Of a DNA stretch of 64,000 bases, positions 30,859 to 38,620 are shown piece after piece. Origin of the DNA: Gallaecimonas kandeliae. GTDB taxonomy: Bacteria > Pseudomonadota > Gammaproteobacteria > Enterobacterales > Gallaecimonadaceae. The translations under genes and the position numbers were made by a program. Below the pieces are notes generated by a model, which did no database searches, had not been told where the DNA came from, and worked only from the letters and a program-made list of their open reading frames with translations. Every line of letters starts with the position of its first letter. Position 1 is the first letter of the stretch. The stretch covers positions 3,657,501 through 3,721,500 of the forward strand of contig NZ_CP118480.1 in the NCBI RefSeq assembly GCF_030450055.1, given 5' to 3'.

Positions 30859-31554
30859 ATGCAACGAATTCAATGCCGGGTGCAGGACGTGCGCCCCTTC
30901 ACCGACACCGTCTACCATGTGCGCCTCAAGGCCCCCAAGGGCCAGGCGTTCGCCGCCGGCCAATACCTCAAGGTGGTGCTGAGCGAGGAAGACAAGAGGC
31001 CCTTCTCCATCGCCTCCCTGGCCGATGACGACTTCATCGAGCTGCACCTGGGCGCCTTCGGGGCCGACAGTTGGGCCATGCAGGTGGTGGCGCATTTCCA
31101 AAGCCACGAAACGGTGGAGATAGAGCTGCCCGCCGGCCATGCCCAGCTGCGCGAAGACAGCGACAGGCCGCTGATCCTCATCGCCGGCGGCACCGGCTTC
31201 TCCTATGTGCGGGCCCTGGTGCGCCGCGCCCTGCAGATGGATCCGCTCAGGCCCATCCAGCTCTACTGGGGCGGCAAGACCCCACAAGCCCTCTACCTCC
31301 ACGAGGAGATCAAGGCCCTGGCCGCCCTCAACCCCAACCTCCAGTACATACCTGTGCTGGAAGACAAGCCGGCCGGCTTTCCCGGCGAGGAAGGGCTGGT
31401 GGTGGAAGTGGTGAAAGACAGGCACCCTGATCTGTCCGGTTTCGACATCTACATCGCCGGCCGCTTCGAGATGGCCGCCGTGGCCCGTGACCTCTTCCTG
31501 GCCCAGGGCGCCGTGCGCGAACACCTCTACGGCGATGCCTTCGCCTTCATATAA
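30859..31554 (+). CDS. fre: NAD(P)H-flavin reductase
   Basis: 231-aa ferredoxin-reductase-fold enzyme that reduces free flavins. RPFSIAS (flavin contact), LILIAGGTGFSYVRALV (nucleotide site) and the C-terminal DIYIAGRFEMA...GDAFAFI match E. coli Fre closely, including its last residues. The ATG at 30859 follows the ubiD stop by 6 nt and a GTG at 30853 is the other option. Reduced flavin from Fre could feed prenyl-FMN synthesis for UbiD (inference from the pairing). Confidence 0.95.
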   Translation: MQRIQCRVQDVRPFTDTVYHVRLKAPKGQAFAAGQYLKVVLSEEDKRPFSIASLADDDFIELHLGAFGADSWAMQVVAHFQSHETVEIELPAGHAQLREDSDRPLILIAGGTGFSYVRALVRRALQMDPLRPIQLYWGGKTPQALYLHEEIKALAALNPNLQYIPVLEDKPAGFPGEEGLVVEVVKDRHPDLSGFDIYIAGRFEMAAVARDLFLAQGAVREHLYGDAFAFI

Positions 31555-32671
31555 TCTGCTGGCGCTGTTGCTGGTCGCGCTGAACCTGCGGCCGGCCCTG
31601 TCCAGCCTGGGGCCCGTCTTGCCCGACCTGGGACTGTCGGCCACCGCCGCCGGTTGGCTGACGACCTTGCCGGTGCTCTGCCTCGGTCTCTTCGCCCCCC
31701 TGGCCCCGCTGCTGGCCCAGCGCCTTGGCCTGGGCTGGGCGGTGCGCCTGGCGTTGCTGGCGATCCTGGCCGGGGTGCTGCTGCGTGGCCTTGGCAGCCC
31801 CTGGGCCCTGTTTGGCGGCATGGTGCTGGCCGGCGCCGGTATAGGGGTGGCGGGGGTATTGCTGCCCGGCATCGTCAAGAGCGACTTTTCTCAGAAGGCC
31901 GGCCTGGTCACGGGCCTCTACACCATGGTCCTCTGCCTGGGCGCGGCCGCGGCCGCCGGCACCATGGTGCCCCTGGCCGGTTTCTTCCACTCCACCAGCC
32001 TGGCCCTGGCCAGTTGGGCCCTGCCGGCCCTGCTGGCCTTGCTGATATGGCGCTACGGTCAAGGTGGTAACCTGCCGCTGCAGGCCGCGCGGCCCAAGCC
32101 GCTCTGGCATTCGGCCCTGGCCTGGCAGGTCACCCTCTACATAGGGCTGCAGTCGGCCCTGGCCTACAGCGTCTTCGCCTGGCTGCCCAGCATGCTGATC
32201 AACCGCGGCCTGAGCCCGGCGGCGGCCGGCTGGCTGACCTCGGTCTCCATCTTCATCCAGGCGCCGGCGGCGCTGTTGGCCCCGGCCTTGAGCCACCTGG
32301 GGCGCGACCAGAAACTGCCCATAGGCCTGTCCATGGTTGCCACCCTGGTTGGACTGATGCTGATCCTCTTGGCAGGGGACGCTTGGCTGTGGCCGGCGGG
32401 GCTCATCCTGGGTGTGGGCCAGGGCGCCTCCTTCGGCCTGGCCCTGGCGCTGCTGGTGCTGCGCAGCCCCGACAGCCAGGTGGCGGCCCGGCTTTCCGGC
32501 ATGGCCCAGGGCCTGGGCTACTGCCTGGCCGCCCTGGGGCCCTTGGCGGTGGGCGCCTGGCAGGACGGTTTCGGCGGCTGGACGGCGACGGCGCCACTGC
32601 TGGCGGCCATCAGCCTGATGGCTACCCTCTTCGGCCTGCTGGCCGGACGCAACCGCCTGATAGCCGCCTAG
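31535..32671 (+). CDS. MFS transporter, CynX/NimT type
   Basis: 378-aa, 12-helix major facilitator protein. It has the CynX/NimT-type start NLRPALSSLGPVLPDLGLS and VLLPGIVKSDFSQKAGLVTGLYTM. The ATG at 31535 lies inside the end of fre (20-nt overlap); the frame upstream would read through fre. Substrates in the subfamily include cyanate, nitroimidazoles and others, so none can be assigned. Confidence 0.85.
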   Translation: MPSPSYNLLALLLVALNLRPALSSLGPVLPDLGLSATAAGWLTTLPVLCLGLFAPLAPLLAQRLGLGWAVRLALLAILAGVLLRGLGSPWALFGGMVLAGAGIGVAGVLLPGIVKSDFSQKAGLVTGLYTMVLCLGAAAAAGTMVPLAGFFHSTSLALASWALPALLALLIWRYGQGGNLPLQAARPKPLWHSALAWQVTLYIGLQSALAYSVFAWLPSMLINRGLSPAAAGWLTSVSIFIQAPAALLAPALSHLGRDQKLPIGLSMVATLVGLMLILLAGDAWLWPAGLILGVGQGASFGLALALLVLRSPDSQVAARLSGMAQGLGYCLAALGPLAVGAWQDGFGGWTATAPLLAAISLMATLFGLLAGRNRLIAA

Positions 32672-33630
32672 ATCAGGCCGCTGAGGCGCATCAGGTAGAT
32701 ACCGCCGGACAGGCTCAGCACCGAGCCCAGGGTGGACACCAGTATGATGTTGGCGGTGAGCTGGGCATTGGCCCCCATGGCGCGGGCCATGACGAAGGCC
32801 GCTGCCGCCGTCGGTGAGCCCAGCATCACGAACAGCAGCGCCACATCCTTACCGGCAAAGCCCAATCCCCAGGCCACCAGGCTTGAGAGCCCAGGCATCC
32901 ACAAAAGCTTCACCAGGCTGGCCTGGCCGGCCAGTTTCGAATCCGATTTGAGCTCCCGGAAGTTGAGGGTGGCCCCTATGGTCAGCAGGGCCAGGGGCAA
33001 CGTCATGCGCCCCAGGGACTGGCCCACATCCAAGGCCAGGGCCGGCAACCGCCATTCCATCACCGAGAACGGCAAAGCCAGCGCCACTGCGATGATCAGG
33101 GGGTTCTTGCAGACGGTGGCCAGGGTCTGGCCCCAGCGCCGCCCGCCCCCTGACAGGGCCAGTATCGACAGCACGTTGAACAAGGGAATGCCCAGGGCCA
33201 GCAGCACCGCCGCCCGGCCGAGGCCCGCCTCGCCGAAGAGGTTGACGGCCATGGCCAGGCCTATGATGCCGAAGTTGGATCTGAAGGCCCCCTGCACGAA
33301 GGCGCCCCTGTCGGCCTGGGCCAGGCCCTTGGCCCTGGCCCAGAGGCTGCAGCTCAAATAGGTGAGCAGGACAGCCGCCGCCAGCAGGGCCATCAGCGGC
33401 AGATCCAGCACCTGGCGGATATGGGTCTGGCTGATGGAGATGAACACCAGCACCGGCAGGCAGACCAGGAACACCAGGCGGGAGCCGGTATGGACGAAGG
33501 CCTCGTCCAGCAGCCGGGTGCGGCGCAGCAAGGCGCCCAGGGCCACCAGCAGGAAGATGGGGGCCACCATGCGGGCGGTGAACAGCAAGGTATCCCAGTA
33601 GAGGGCCAGGCCCTGGAGTTGGGTGGTCAT
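32668..33630 (-). CDS. AEC family transporter (auxin efflux carrier/malonate permease-like)
   Basis: 320-aa membrane protein with ten predicted helices in two halves, including RSNFGIIGLAMAVNLFGEAG and the C-terminal KLLWMPGLSSLVAWGL, LFVMLGSPTAAAAFVMA segments of AEC proteins. The ATG at 33630 begins MTTQLQGLALYWDTLLF, just before helix 1. Its TAG stop shares the palindromic CTAG at 32668-32671 with the TAG stop of the convergent MFS gene. Substrate unknown. Confidence 0.88.
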   Translation of the reverse strand: MTTQLQGLALYWDTLLFTARMVAPIFLLVALGALLRRTRLLDEAFVHTGSRLVFLVCLPVLVFISISQTHIRQVLDLPLMALLAAAVLLTYLSCSLWARAKGLAQADRGAFVQGAFRSNFGIIGLAMAVNLFGEAGLGRAAVLLALGIPLFNVLSILALSGGGRRWGQTLATVCKNPLIIAVALALPFSVMEWRLPALALDVGQSLGRMTLPLALLTIGATLNFRELKSDSKLAGQASLVKLLWMPGLSSLVAWGLGFAGKDVALLFVMLGSPTAAAAFVMARAMGANAQLTANIILVSTLGSVLSLSGGIYLMRLSGLI

Positions 33631-33748
33631 GAAGGGACTCGGTGGTGGCCTTGGCCTTATCAAAGCGCCTTTGGCGGCCCGGCTCAAGGGCCATGCGCCC
33701 TGCGGTTGCCAGGGTGGCGCCAGCGGCGTTCGGCACGCCGTCAGCGGC

Positions 33749-34162
33749 TCAGTCGTCGTGGCCCTGCTGGCGGCGGCAGCGCTCTATGGCGTCACGGCGG
33801 GAAAGGTTGCCCTCCAGCCGGCATTCGATATGGACACGGCGGGTCTTGTAGAGGGGCTTGTAATCGCTGGCGACGATGAACACCACCAGGTGGTAGGGCT
33901 CACCGAGGAACCAGGCGCGTTGGGTCAGCACCACCCCTTCCTTGCCCTGCCAGTTGATGGCGCTGACCACGGGCGCCTTGTAGCTGGCCCCCGGCGCCTG
34001 AAGGTGCCTGGGGTCGCGGCGGCGCAGCAGATCCTTGAGGAAACTGTCCTGGTCGGAATAGGCGATGTCGGCAAAACGAGACGACAACAGGGGCTCCGGC
34101 GTCGCGGCCGGTGCCAAACAGGGGCAGAGCAGTAAGAGGGTAACGACAAGCCAGCGCATCAT
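33749..34162 (-). CDS. Small exported protein, function unknown
   Basis: 137-aa protein with a signal peptide (MMRWLVVTLLLLCPCLAPAA). The mature part is basic with YSDQDSFLKDLLRRRDPRHL and a closing RRDAIERCRRQQG; a Cys pair (ECRLEG...ERCRR) could form a disulfide. I know no family. GGAG lies 5 nt before the ATG. It is flanked by the AEC transporter and hemY on the same strand with gaps of about 100 nt, so it is probably transcribed alone. Confidence 0.65.
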   Translation of the reverse strand: MMRWLVVTLLLLCPCLAPAATPEPLLSSRFADIAYSDQDSFLKDLLRRRDPRHLQAPGASYKAPVVSAINWQGKEGVVLTQRAWFLGEPYHLVVFIVASDYKPLYKTRRVHIECRLEGNLSRRDAIERCRRQQGHDD

Positions 34163-34209
34163 AGCGTCTCCAGTCTCTTTGGAAAGACTAGCGCAATCAA
34201 AGGCTTTTT

Positions 34210-34249
34210 CCTGTCAATAAAGTGAGGCCGCGCCCTGGTGGCGCGGCCT
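34210..34249 (-). terminator. Hairpin after hemY
   Basis: Perfect 10-bp stem AGGCCGCGCC / GGCGCGGCCT (34225-34249), 5-nt loop, followed on the - strand by CACTTTATT. The U run is weak, so strength is uncertain. Confidence 0.6.
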
Positions 34250-34253
34250 GCCT

Positions 34254-35375
34254 TCAAGCCAGGGTCCGGTACTGGGCCAAGGCCGCGTCCAGGTTGCCCA
34301 GTCGCTCCAGGATCTGGGCCAGGGCCAGGCGCCATTGGGGCTCTTCCTTGAGCTGGAGCGCCGCCTCCAGGTAACGCCTGGCTTCCTTGAGATCCCCCTG
34401 CCTGGCACTGAGCTGGCCCAGGGTCGCCAAGAGGGCGGGGTCGTTGTCACGCTTGTGGTGCCATTTCAGCAACTGGCGCTGCAGCTCGGCCGCATCTTCG
34501 GTGCCGGCCAGGGCCGCCAGCTCGGCCAGCAAGGCGGGGTGGGGGTCGCGTTTGAGGGCCGGCATCAGCAGATCCAGGGCCTTGTCCCTGGCGCCGGCCG
34601 CGGCATAGGCCCCGGCCAGATCCGCCAGCACCTCGGGCTGTTGGCGGCTGTGCTTGTCCAACACCTGCTCCAGCCTGGACAGGCTGGCCTGGCCTTCCTT
34701 GGCGGCGACGCCGATCCGCGCCTTGAGGGCCGCCAAGTGGTAGCGGTCCTGCTCGGCGTCGGTGAGGCTGTCCAGGTGCGGCCAGAGCGCCGCCAGGTCC
34801 CCTTCGGCCAGGGCCAGGCGGGCGGCCAACTGGTTGCCGCTCTTGCCTTGGCGCTGCCCTTCTTCCAGGGCGTCGAAGGCCTGGCGGGCCGACTCCAGAT
34901 CCCCCAGCTGCAGCAGCAGGGCGGCCCTGGCCAGGGGTTGGTCCAGCTCGGCCAGCAGGCGGTCACGCTCGGCCTTGTCGCCGGCCCTGTGCTCGGCATA
35001 GGCGGCGGCCAGGCGCGGCAGGTCGGGCAGTTGGGAATGGGGCACGGCTGCAGCCAGAGCGGCGCCGGCCTGGCCGTACTGGCCCTGCCAGAGCTGGGCC
35101 CAGGCCTTGGAGGCTTTCTTGTTGGCACGGCGGCCGCTGCGATCGCTGAACCAGCTGCGGGAGCTGCCGAAGGAACGGGCCAGGCGCCGCACCAGCCAGT
35201 CCAGGCACCAGATGAGTCCCAACAGCACCAGCAGCGATATGCCCAGGCTCACCACCGACATCTCTATGGTGTAGCGGCCCATGGCGATCAGCACATAACC
35301 GGTATTGCCCATCAGCCAGGGACCTATCACCAGGCCGGCGATGAGCAGGGCCAGCAGCAGGATGAGGCGGATCAT
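34254..35375 (-). CDS. hemY: HemY, membrane protein of the hem operon (TPR-rich)
   Basis: 373-aa inner-membrane protein. Two N-terminal helices (about 3-22 and 38-62) precede the HemY_N region (GYVLIAMGRYTIEMS) and a series of TPR-like helical repeats (RYLEAALQLKEEPQWRLALA). Its exact role in heme synthesis is unknown; it is distinct from the Bacillus HemY oxidase. The start overlaps the upstream hemD-hemX frame by 4 nt. Confidence 0.92.
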   Translation of the reverse strand: MIRLILLLALLIAGLVIGPWLMGNTGYVLIAMGRYTIEMSVVSLGISLLVLLGLIWCLDWLVRRLARSFGSSRSWFSDRSGRRANKKASKAWAQLWQGQYGQAGAALAAAVPHSQLPDLPRLAAAYAEHRAGDKAERDRLLAELDQPLARAALLLQLGDLESARQAFDALEEGQRQGKSGNQLAARLALAEGDLAALWPHLDSLTDAEQDRYHLAALKARIGVAAKEGQASLSRLEQVLDKHSRQQPEVLADLAGAYAAAGARDKALDLLMPALKRDPHPALLAELAALAGTEDAAELQRQLLKWHHKRDNDPALLATLGQLSARQGDLKEARRYLEAALQLKEEPQWRLALAQILERLGNLDAALAQYRTLA

Positions 35376-37141
35376 GGCTTGGCCTCCGCGTAGCGCAGGG
35401 AATCGAGCTGGGCCGGCAGGCTCAGGCTGATCTGCAGCGCCAGCAGCTGGTCCAGCTCGCCCAGGAAGGCCTGGGTAGCCTGCTCCTTGGTGTCGGCATA
35501 GCCGGTCAGCCAGTCACGGGCCTGGCGCAGGTTGGCTTGGAAGCGCTCCTGGTCACCGGCGAAGAGGGCCAGGCGGGATCCGTCCAGGGCCAGGCGCAGG
35601 GCCTCGCGCAGGTAGGCCTGGTGGCTGGGGCTCATCAGCGGCGCCACTTCGCCGTCACGCTTGCGGATCTTGATGAAGTCGTCGGTGAAGCGCTGCCAGG
35701 ACTTGGCCAGGTTGTCGCGCCAGTCGCCGCTGTCCTGGGTCAGGGACAGGTCGGCCTTCTGCTCGGCCAGATCCGGCAGCTTGACCATGTTCAAGGGCAA
35801 CTTGGCCACCTGCTGGGCCAGGCCGCCGAGGCGCATGGCGATGGCGGTGCGGTCGATCTGGGGCTGGGCATCCAGGCTGGCGAGATCGGCCGCTATGGCC
35901 TGGCGCCAAGCCAGGTTGTCGCTGCTCTCGGGCAGCTGCTTGAGGGCCTGGTCTGCGTCTTCCAGCAGGGCCTTGGCGACAGTGAGATCCTGGGCCAGAT
36001 AAAGGCGGCGGTTGGCCATGCGTACCAGGCTGGCCGCTTCCTCACGGGGCCAGCTGACCGCCTGTTCTTCCTTCTGCTGGACAGCCGCCAGCTGCTCGCG
36101 CAGCTGGGCCAAGGCCGCATCCTGCTGCTTCAGCGCCTTGGCCTGGGCGGCCAGGGTCGCGCCCATCCCACTCGCACCGCGCTCCAGCTCGGCAACCCGG
36201 GCCGGATCCACCGTCGGGGCCTTGGGCGCCTTGGCGGCCAGTTGCTGCTGGTAGTAGCTCCAGCCGGACAGGGCCAGGGCGCCGGCGCCCAGCAGCAGTG
36301 CCAGCAAGGCCAACGCCAGGGAGGCCTTGCCGCCCTTGGCGGCCTGGGGTTTGCCGGGGGCGGCGGGCTTGGGTGACGGCTTGGGCTCGGAGGCCTGGGT
36401 CGGGGGAGTGGGGGTCTTGTCCGTCATGGGGGCGGCACTTTCCTTGAAATGATGAATGATGGCCTCGTCCGAGGCGTCCTTGAGCAGCACCAGCTGCTCG
36501 AAACCCTGCCGGCGGCAATGGTCGGCCACGCGCTGCGACGGCACCAGCAGGGTCAGGGAATGGAGCCAGTCCAGCAGCGGCGGCGGCGTGGTGGCCAAGA
36601 GGGCATCCAGCAGGCTCTGGGAGGTGATGAGGACCTGGTCGACACTGGCGTCCTGCCAGGCCAGGAACTGCTCCGGCGCCACGCTGACCGGCTGGCGGCG
36701 GTAGAGCTCCAGGGCCTTGACCTGGGCACCGCGCTCGCCAAGCACCTGGGCCAGCAGCTCGCGGCCGCCGTTGCCGCGGGCGATGAGGATGCTCTCGTCC
36801 TGCACCTTGGCCAGGGCCGGCTGGGCCAGCAGGCCTTCGGAGTCCGGCGGCTCGGCCACCAACACCGCCTGGGCACCGGCATCGCGCAAAGCCTGGGCCG
36901 TGGCTTCGCCGACGGCGGCGTAGCGCGGCCCCTTGGGCAGGGGTTTTGGCAGGCCGGCCACGGCGTTGCTGGACACCGCTATCACCCAGGCGGCCTGGGC
37001 CAGCTCTTCGGCCAAGCCGGGTTGGGGCGGCAGTATCTCGATATCCAGCAGGGGCACCACCAGCGCCTTGACGCCCTCGGCCTGGAGGCGTTCTGCCAGC
37101 CGGCTGGCCTGGGGTTCGGGTCTGGTGATGAGCAATGTCAT
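35372..37141 (-). CDS. hemDX: Uroporphyrinogen-III synthase fused in frame to HemX
   Basis: One open frame of 589 aa covers two proteins that are separate in E. coli. Residues 1-238 are a HemD fold ([44 protein letters not shown]), the enzyme closing and inverting the tetrapyrrole ring. Residues from about 239 ([11 protein letters not shown]) are HemX: Pro/Ala/Lys linker, one membrane helix (about 275-295), coiled coil and the C-terminal domain ([20 protein letters not shown]). No stop separates them. An internal ATG at 36427 with AAGGA about 13 nt upstream could also yield free HemX. The frame overlaps hemC and hemY by 4 nt each. Confidence 0.9.
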   Translation of the reverse strand: MTLLITRPEPQASRLAERLQAEGVKALVVPLLDIEILPPQPGLAEELAQAAWVIAVSSNAVAGLPKPLPKGPRYAAVGEATAQALRDAGAQAVLVAEPPDSEGLLAQPALAKVQDESILIARGNGGRELLAQVLGERGAQVKALELYRRQPVSVAPEQFLAWQDASVDQVLITSQSLLDALLATTPPPLLDWLHSLTLLVPSQRVADHCRRQGFEQLVLLKDASDEAIIHHFKESAAPMTDKTPTPPTQASEPKPSPKPAAPGKPQAAKGGKASLALALLALLLGAGALALSGWSYYQQQLAAKAPKAPTVDPARVAELERGASGMGATLAAQAKALKQQDAALAQLREQLAAVQQKEEQAVSWPREEAASLVRMANRRLYLAQDLTVAKALLEDADQALKQLPESSDNLAWRQAIAADLASLDAQPQIDRTAIAMRLGGLAQQVAKLPLNMVKLPDLAEQKADLSLTQDSGDWRDNLAKSWQRFTDDFIKIRKRDGEVAPLMSPSHQAYLREALRLALDGSRLALFAGDQERFQANLRQARDWLTGYADTKEQATQAFLGELDQLLALQISLSLPAQLDSLRYAEAKP

Positions 37142-38070
37142 AGGCTTCTTCCGTAGACGGCTTCCAGTATGGCCTTGGCGCCGCTGTCCAGCAGCTGCTG
37201 GCCCAGGGTCTGGCCCAACGCTTCGGCCTGGCTGGCCGGGCCGCGGATCTCGGCCTCGATGATGGCGCCGCCGTCCGGCTGCCCGACCAGGCCGCGCAGC
37301 CAGAGCTCCTCGCCTTGCAGTTCAGCATAGCTGCCGATGGGCACCTGGCAGCCGCCCTGGAGGCGTTCGTTCATGGCCCGCTCGGCGCTGACCCTGATCC
37401 GGCTCGGCTCGTGACCGAGGGGGGCCAGCAGCGCCAGTACCCGCTCGTCGCCCAGCCGCGCCTCTATGCCGACGGCGCCCTGGCCCACGGCGGGCAGGCT
37501 CAGCTCAGGCGGCAGGGCGCTGCGGATGCGGTCGCCCATGCCGAGGCGCTTGAGGCCGGCGCAGGCCAGGATGATGGCGTCGTACTGGCCATCGTCCAGC
37601 TTGGCCAGGCGGCTGTTGACGTTGCCGCGCAGGTCCTTGACCACAAGATCGGGGCGGCGGGCCCGCAGCTGGCACTGGCGGCGCAGGCTGGAGGTGCCCA
37701 CCACGGCGCCGGCCGGCAGCGCGTCCAGGTCGGGGGATCGGTTGGAGACGAAGGCGTCCAGGGGATCCTCGCGCTCGCAGATGGTGACCAGGCCCAGGCC
37801 TTCGGGGAACTCTACAGGCACGTCCTTCATGGAATGGACGGCGATGTCGGCCCGGCCGTCCAGCATGGCCAGCTCCAGCTCTTTGACGAAGAGGCCCTTG
37901 CCGCCGACCTTGGCCAGGGGGGTGTCGAGGATCTTGTCACCCTGGGTGGTCATGGGCACCAGCACCACTTCCAGACCGGGGTGGGCCGCTTCCAGGGCCT
38001 CTTTCACATGGTGGGCCTGCCAGAGGGCCAGGGGACTTTGCCGGGTGGCAATACGAATGGATTGGGACAT
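37138..38070 (-). CDS. hemC: Porphobilinogen deaminase (hydroxymethylbilane synthase)
   Basis: 310-aa enzyme polymerising four porphobilinogens to hydroxymethylbilane. [32 protein letters not shown] and [18 protein letters not shown] are intact, and the dipyrromethane cofactor Cys lies in [16 protein letters not shown]. It heads the conserved hemC-hemD-hemX-hemY series opposite cyaA. A DUF2914 gene lies 39 nt upstream on the same strand. Confidence 0.98.
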   Translation of the reverse strand: MSQSIRIATRQSPLALWQAHHVKEALEAAHPGLEVVLVPMTTQGDKILDTPLAKVGGKGLFVKELELAMLDGRADIAVHSMKDVPVEFPEGLGLVTICEREDPLDAFVSNRSPDLDALPAGAVVGTSSLRRQCQLRARRPDLVVKDLRGNVNSRLAKLDDGQYDAIILACAGLKRLGMGDRIRSALPPELSLPAVGQGAVGIEARLGDERVLALLAPLGHEPSRIRVSAERAMNERLQGGCQVPIGSYAELQGEELWLRGLVGQPDGGAIIEAEIRGPASQAEALGQTLGQQLLDSGAKAILEAVYGRSL

Positions 38071-38109
38071 CGCTGCGCTGCCTTGGATTGTTCTCAGCTC
38101 ATCCTACCA

Positions 38110-38490
38110 CTAGGGGGCTGTGCTTTCGACCAGGGTGTGCTGGTAGAGCAGGGTGCCGTCGTCGCTCAGCACCTCCAGCCGCCAGGTGCCGGGCCTGATG
38201 TGTTTCTGCGACCAGGTACGCCAGCGATCGGCCCCCAGCGGCAGGGCGATATCGGCCTGGAGCGCGCCGTTGAAGTACCAGCGGTGGTGCAGCTTCTGGC
38301 CGGCGCCGCCATGGACCTCGGTGAAGAGCACCAGCTTGTCCAGGCCCTTGGGCAGTTGGTCACCCTGCAGCACGCCTACGGGCTCCCGCTGCACCACGTC
38401 GCGGCACAGCACCACGCGGCTCAGGTCGGGGGTCGCCAGCACCAGGGGGCTGAGCAGGCTAAGCAACAACCAGAGAAAGCGTCTCGACAT
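38110..38490 (-). CDS. Exported DUF2914 protein
   Basis: 126-aa protein with signal peptide (MSRRFLWLLLSLLSPLVLA) and a DUF2914 domain: FTEVHGGAGQKLHHRWYFNG, WRTWSQKHIRPGTWRLEVL and a final LLYQHTLVE. The fold is a beta-sandwich; function is unknown. It sits between hemC and cyaA, 39 nt upstream of hemC on the same strand, so it may share the hem operon promoter. Confidence 0.85.
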   Translation of the reverse strand: MSRRFLWLLLSLLSPLVLATPDLSRVVLCRDVVQREPVGVLQGDQLPKGLDKLVLFTEVHGGAGQKLHHRWYFNGALQADIALPLGADRWRTWSQKHIRPGTWRLEVLSDDGTLLYQHTLVESTAP

Positions 38491-38563
38491 GGTCGAATAG
38501 TCCTTTTTCTTAATAATCTCAGCAGTATACCTATCGCCTTGGCGCCGACAGGAAATTGAGGCG

Positions 38564-38592
38564 TTGGCGAAAGGGGCGCCAGGGTTTAAAAT
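38564..38592 (+). promoter_or_regulatory. Candidate sigma-70 promoter for cyaA
   Basis: TTGGCG (38564-38569), 17 nt and TAAAAT (38587-38592), 29 nt upstream of the cyaA ATG. The -10 overlaps a CRP-like site. Confidence 0.55.
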
Positions 38593-38610
38593 GTGACCGA
38601 ATTAACACTT
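38589..38610 (+). promoter_or_regulatory. Candidate CRP-cAMP site overlapping the cyaA -10 box
   Basis: AAATGTGA-N6-TAACACTT: the left half is a perfect CRP half-site and the right half matches six of eight positions of TCACATTT. It covers the -10 element, as in E. coli where CRP-cAMP represses cyaA. Confidence 0.55.
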
Positions 38611-38620
38611 TAGACGGTCC

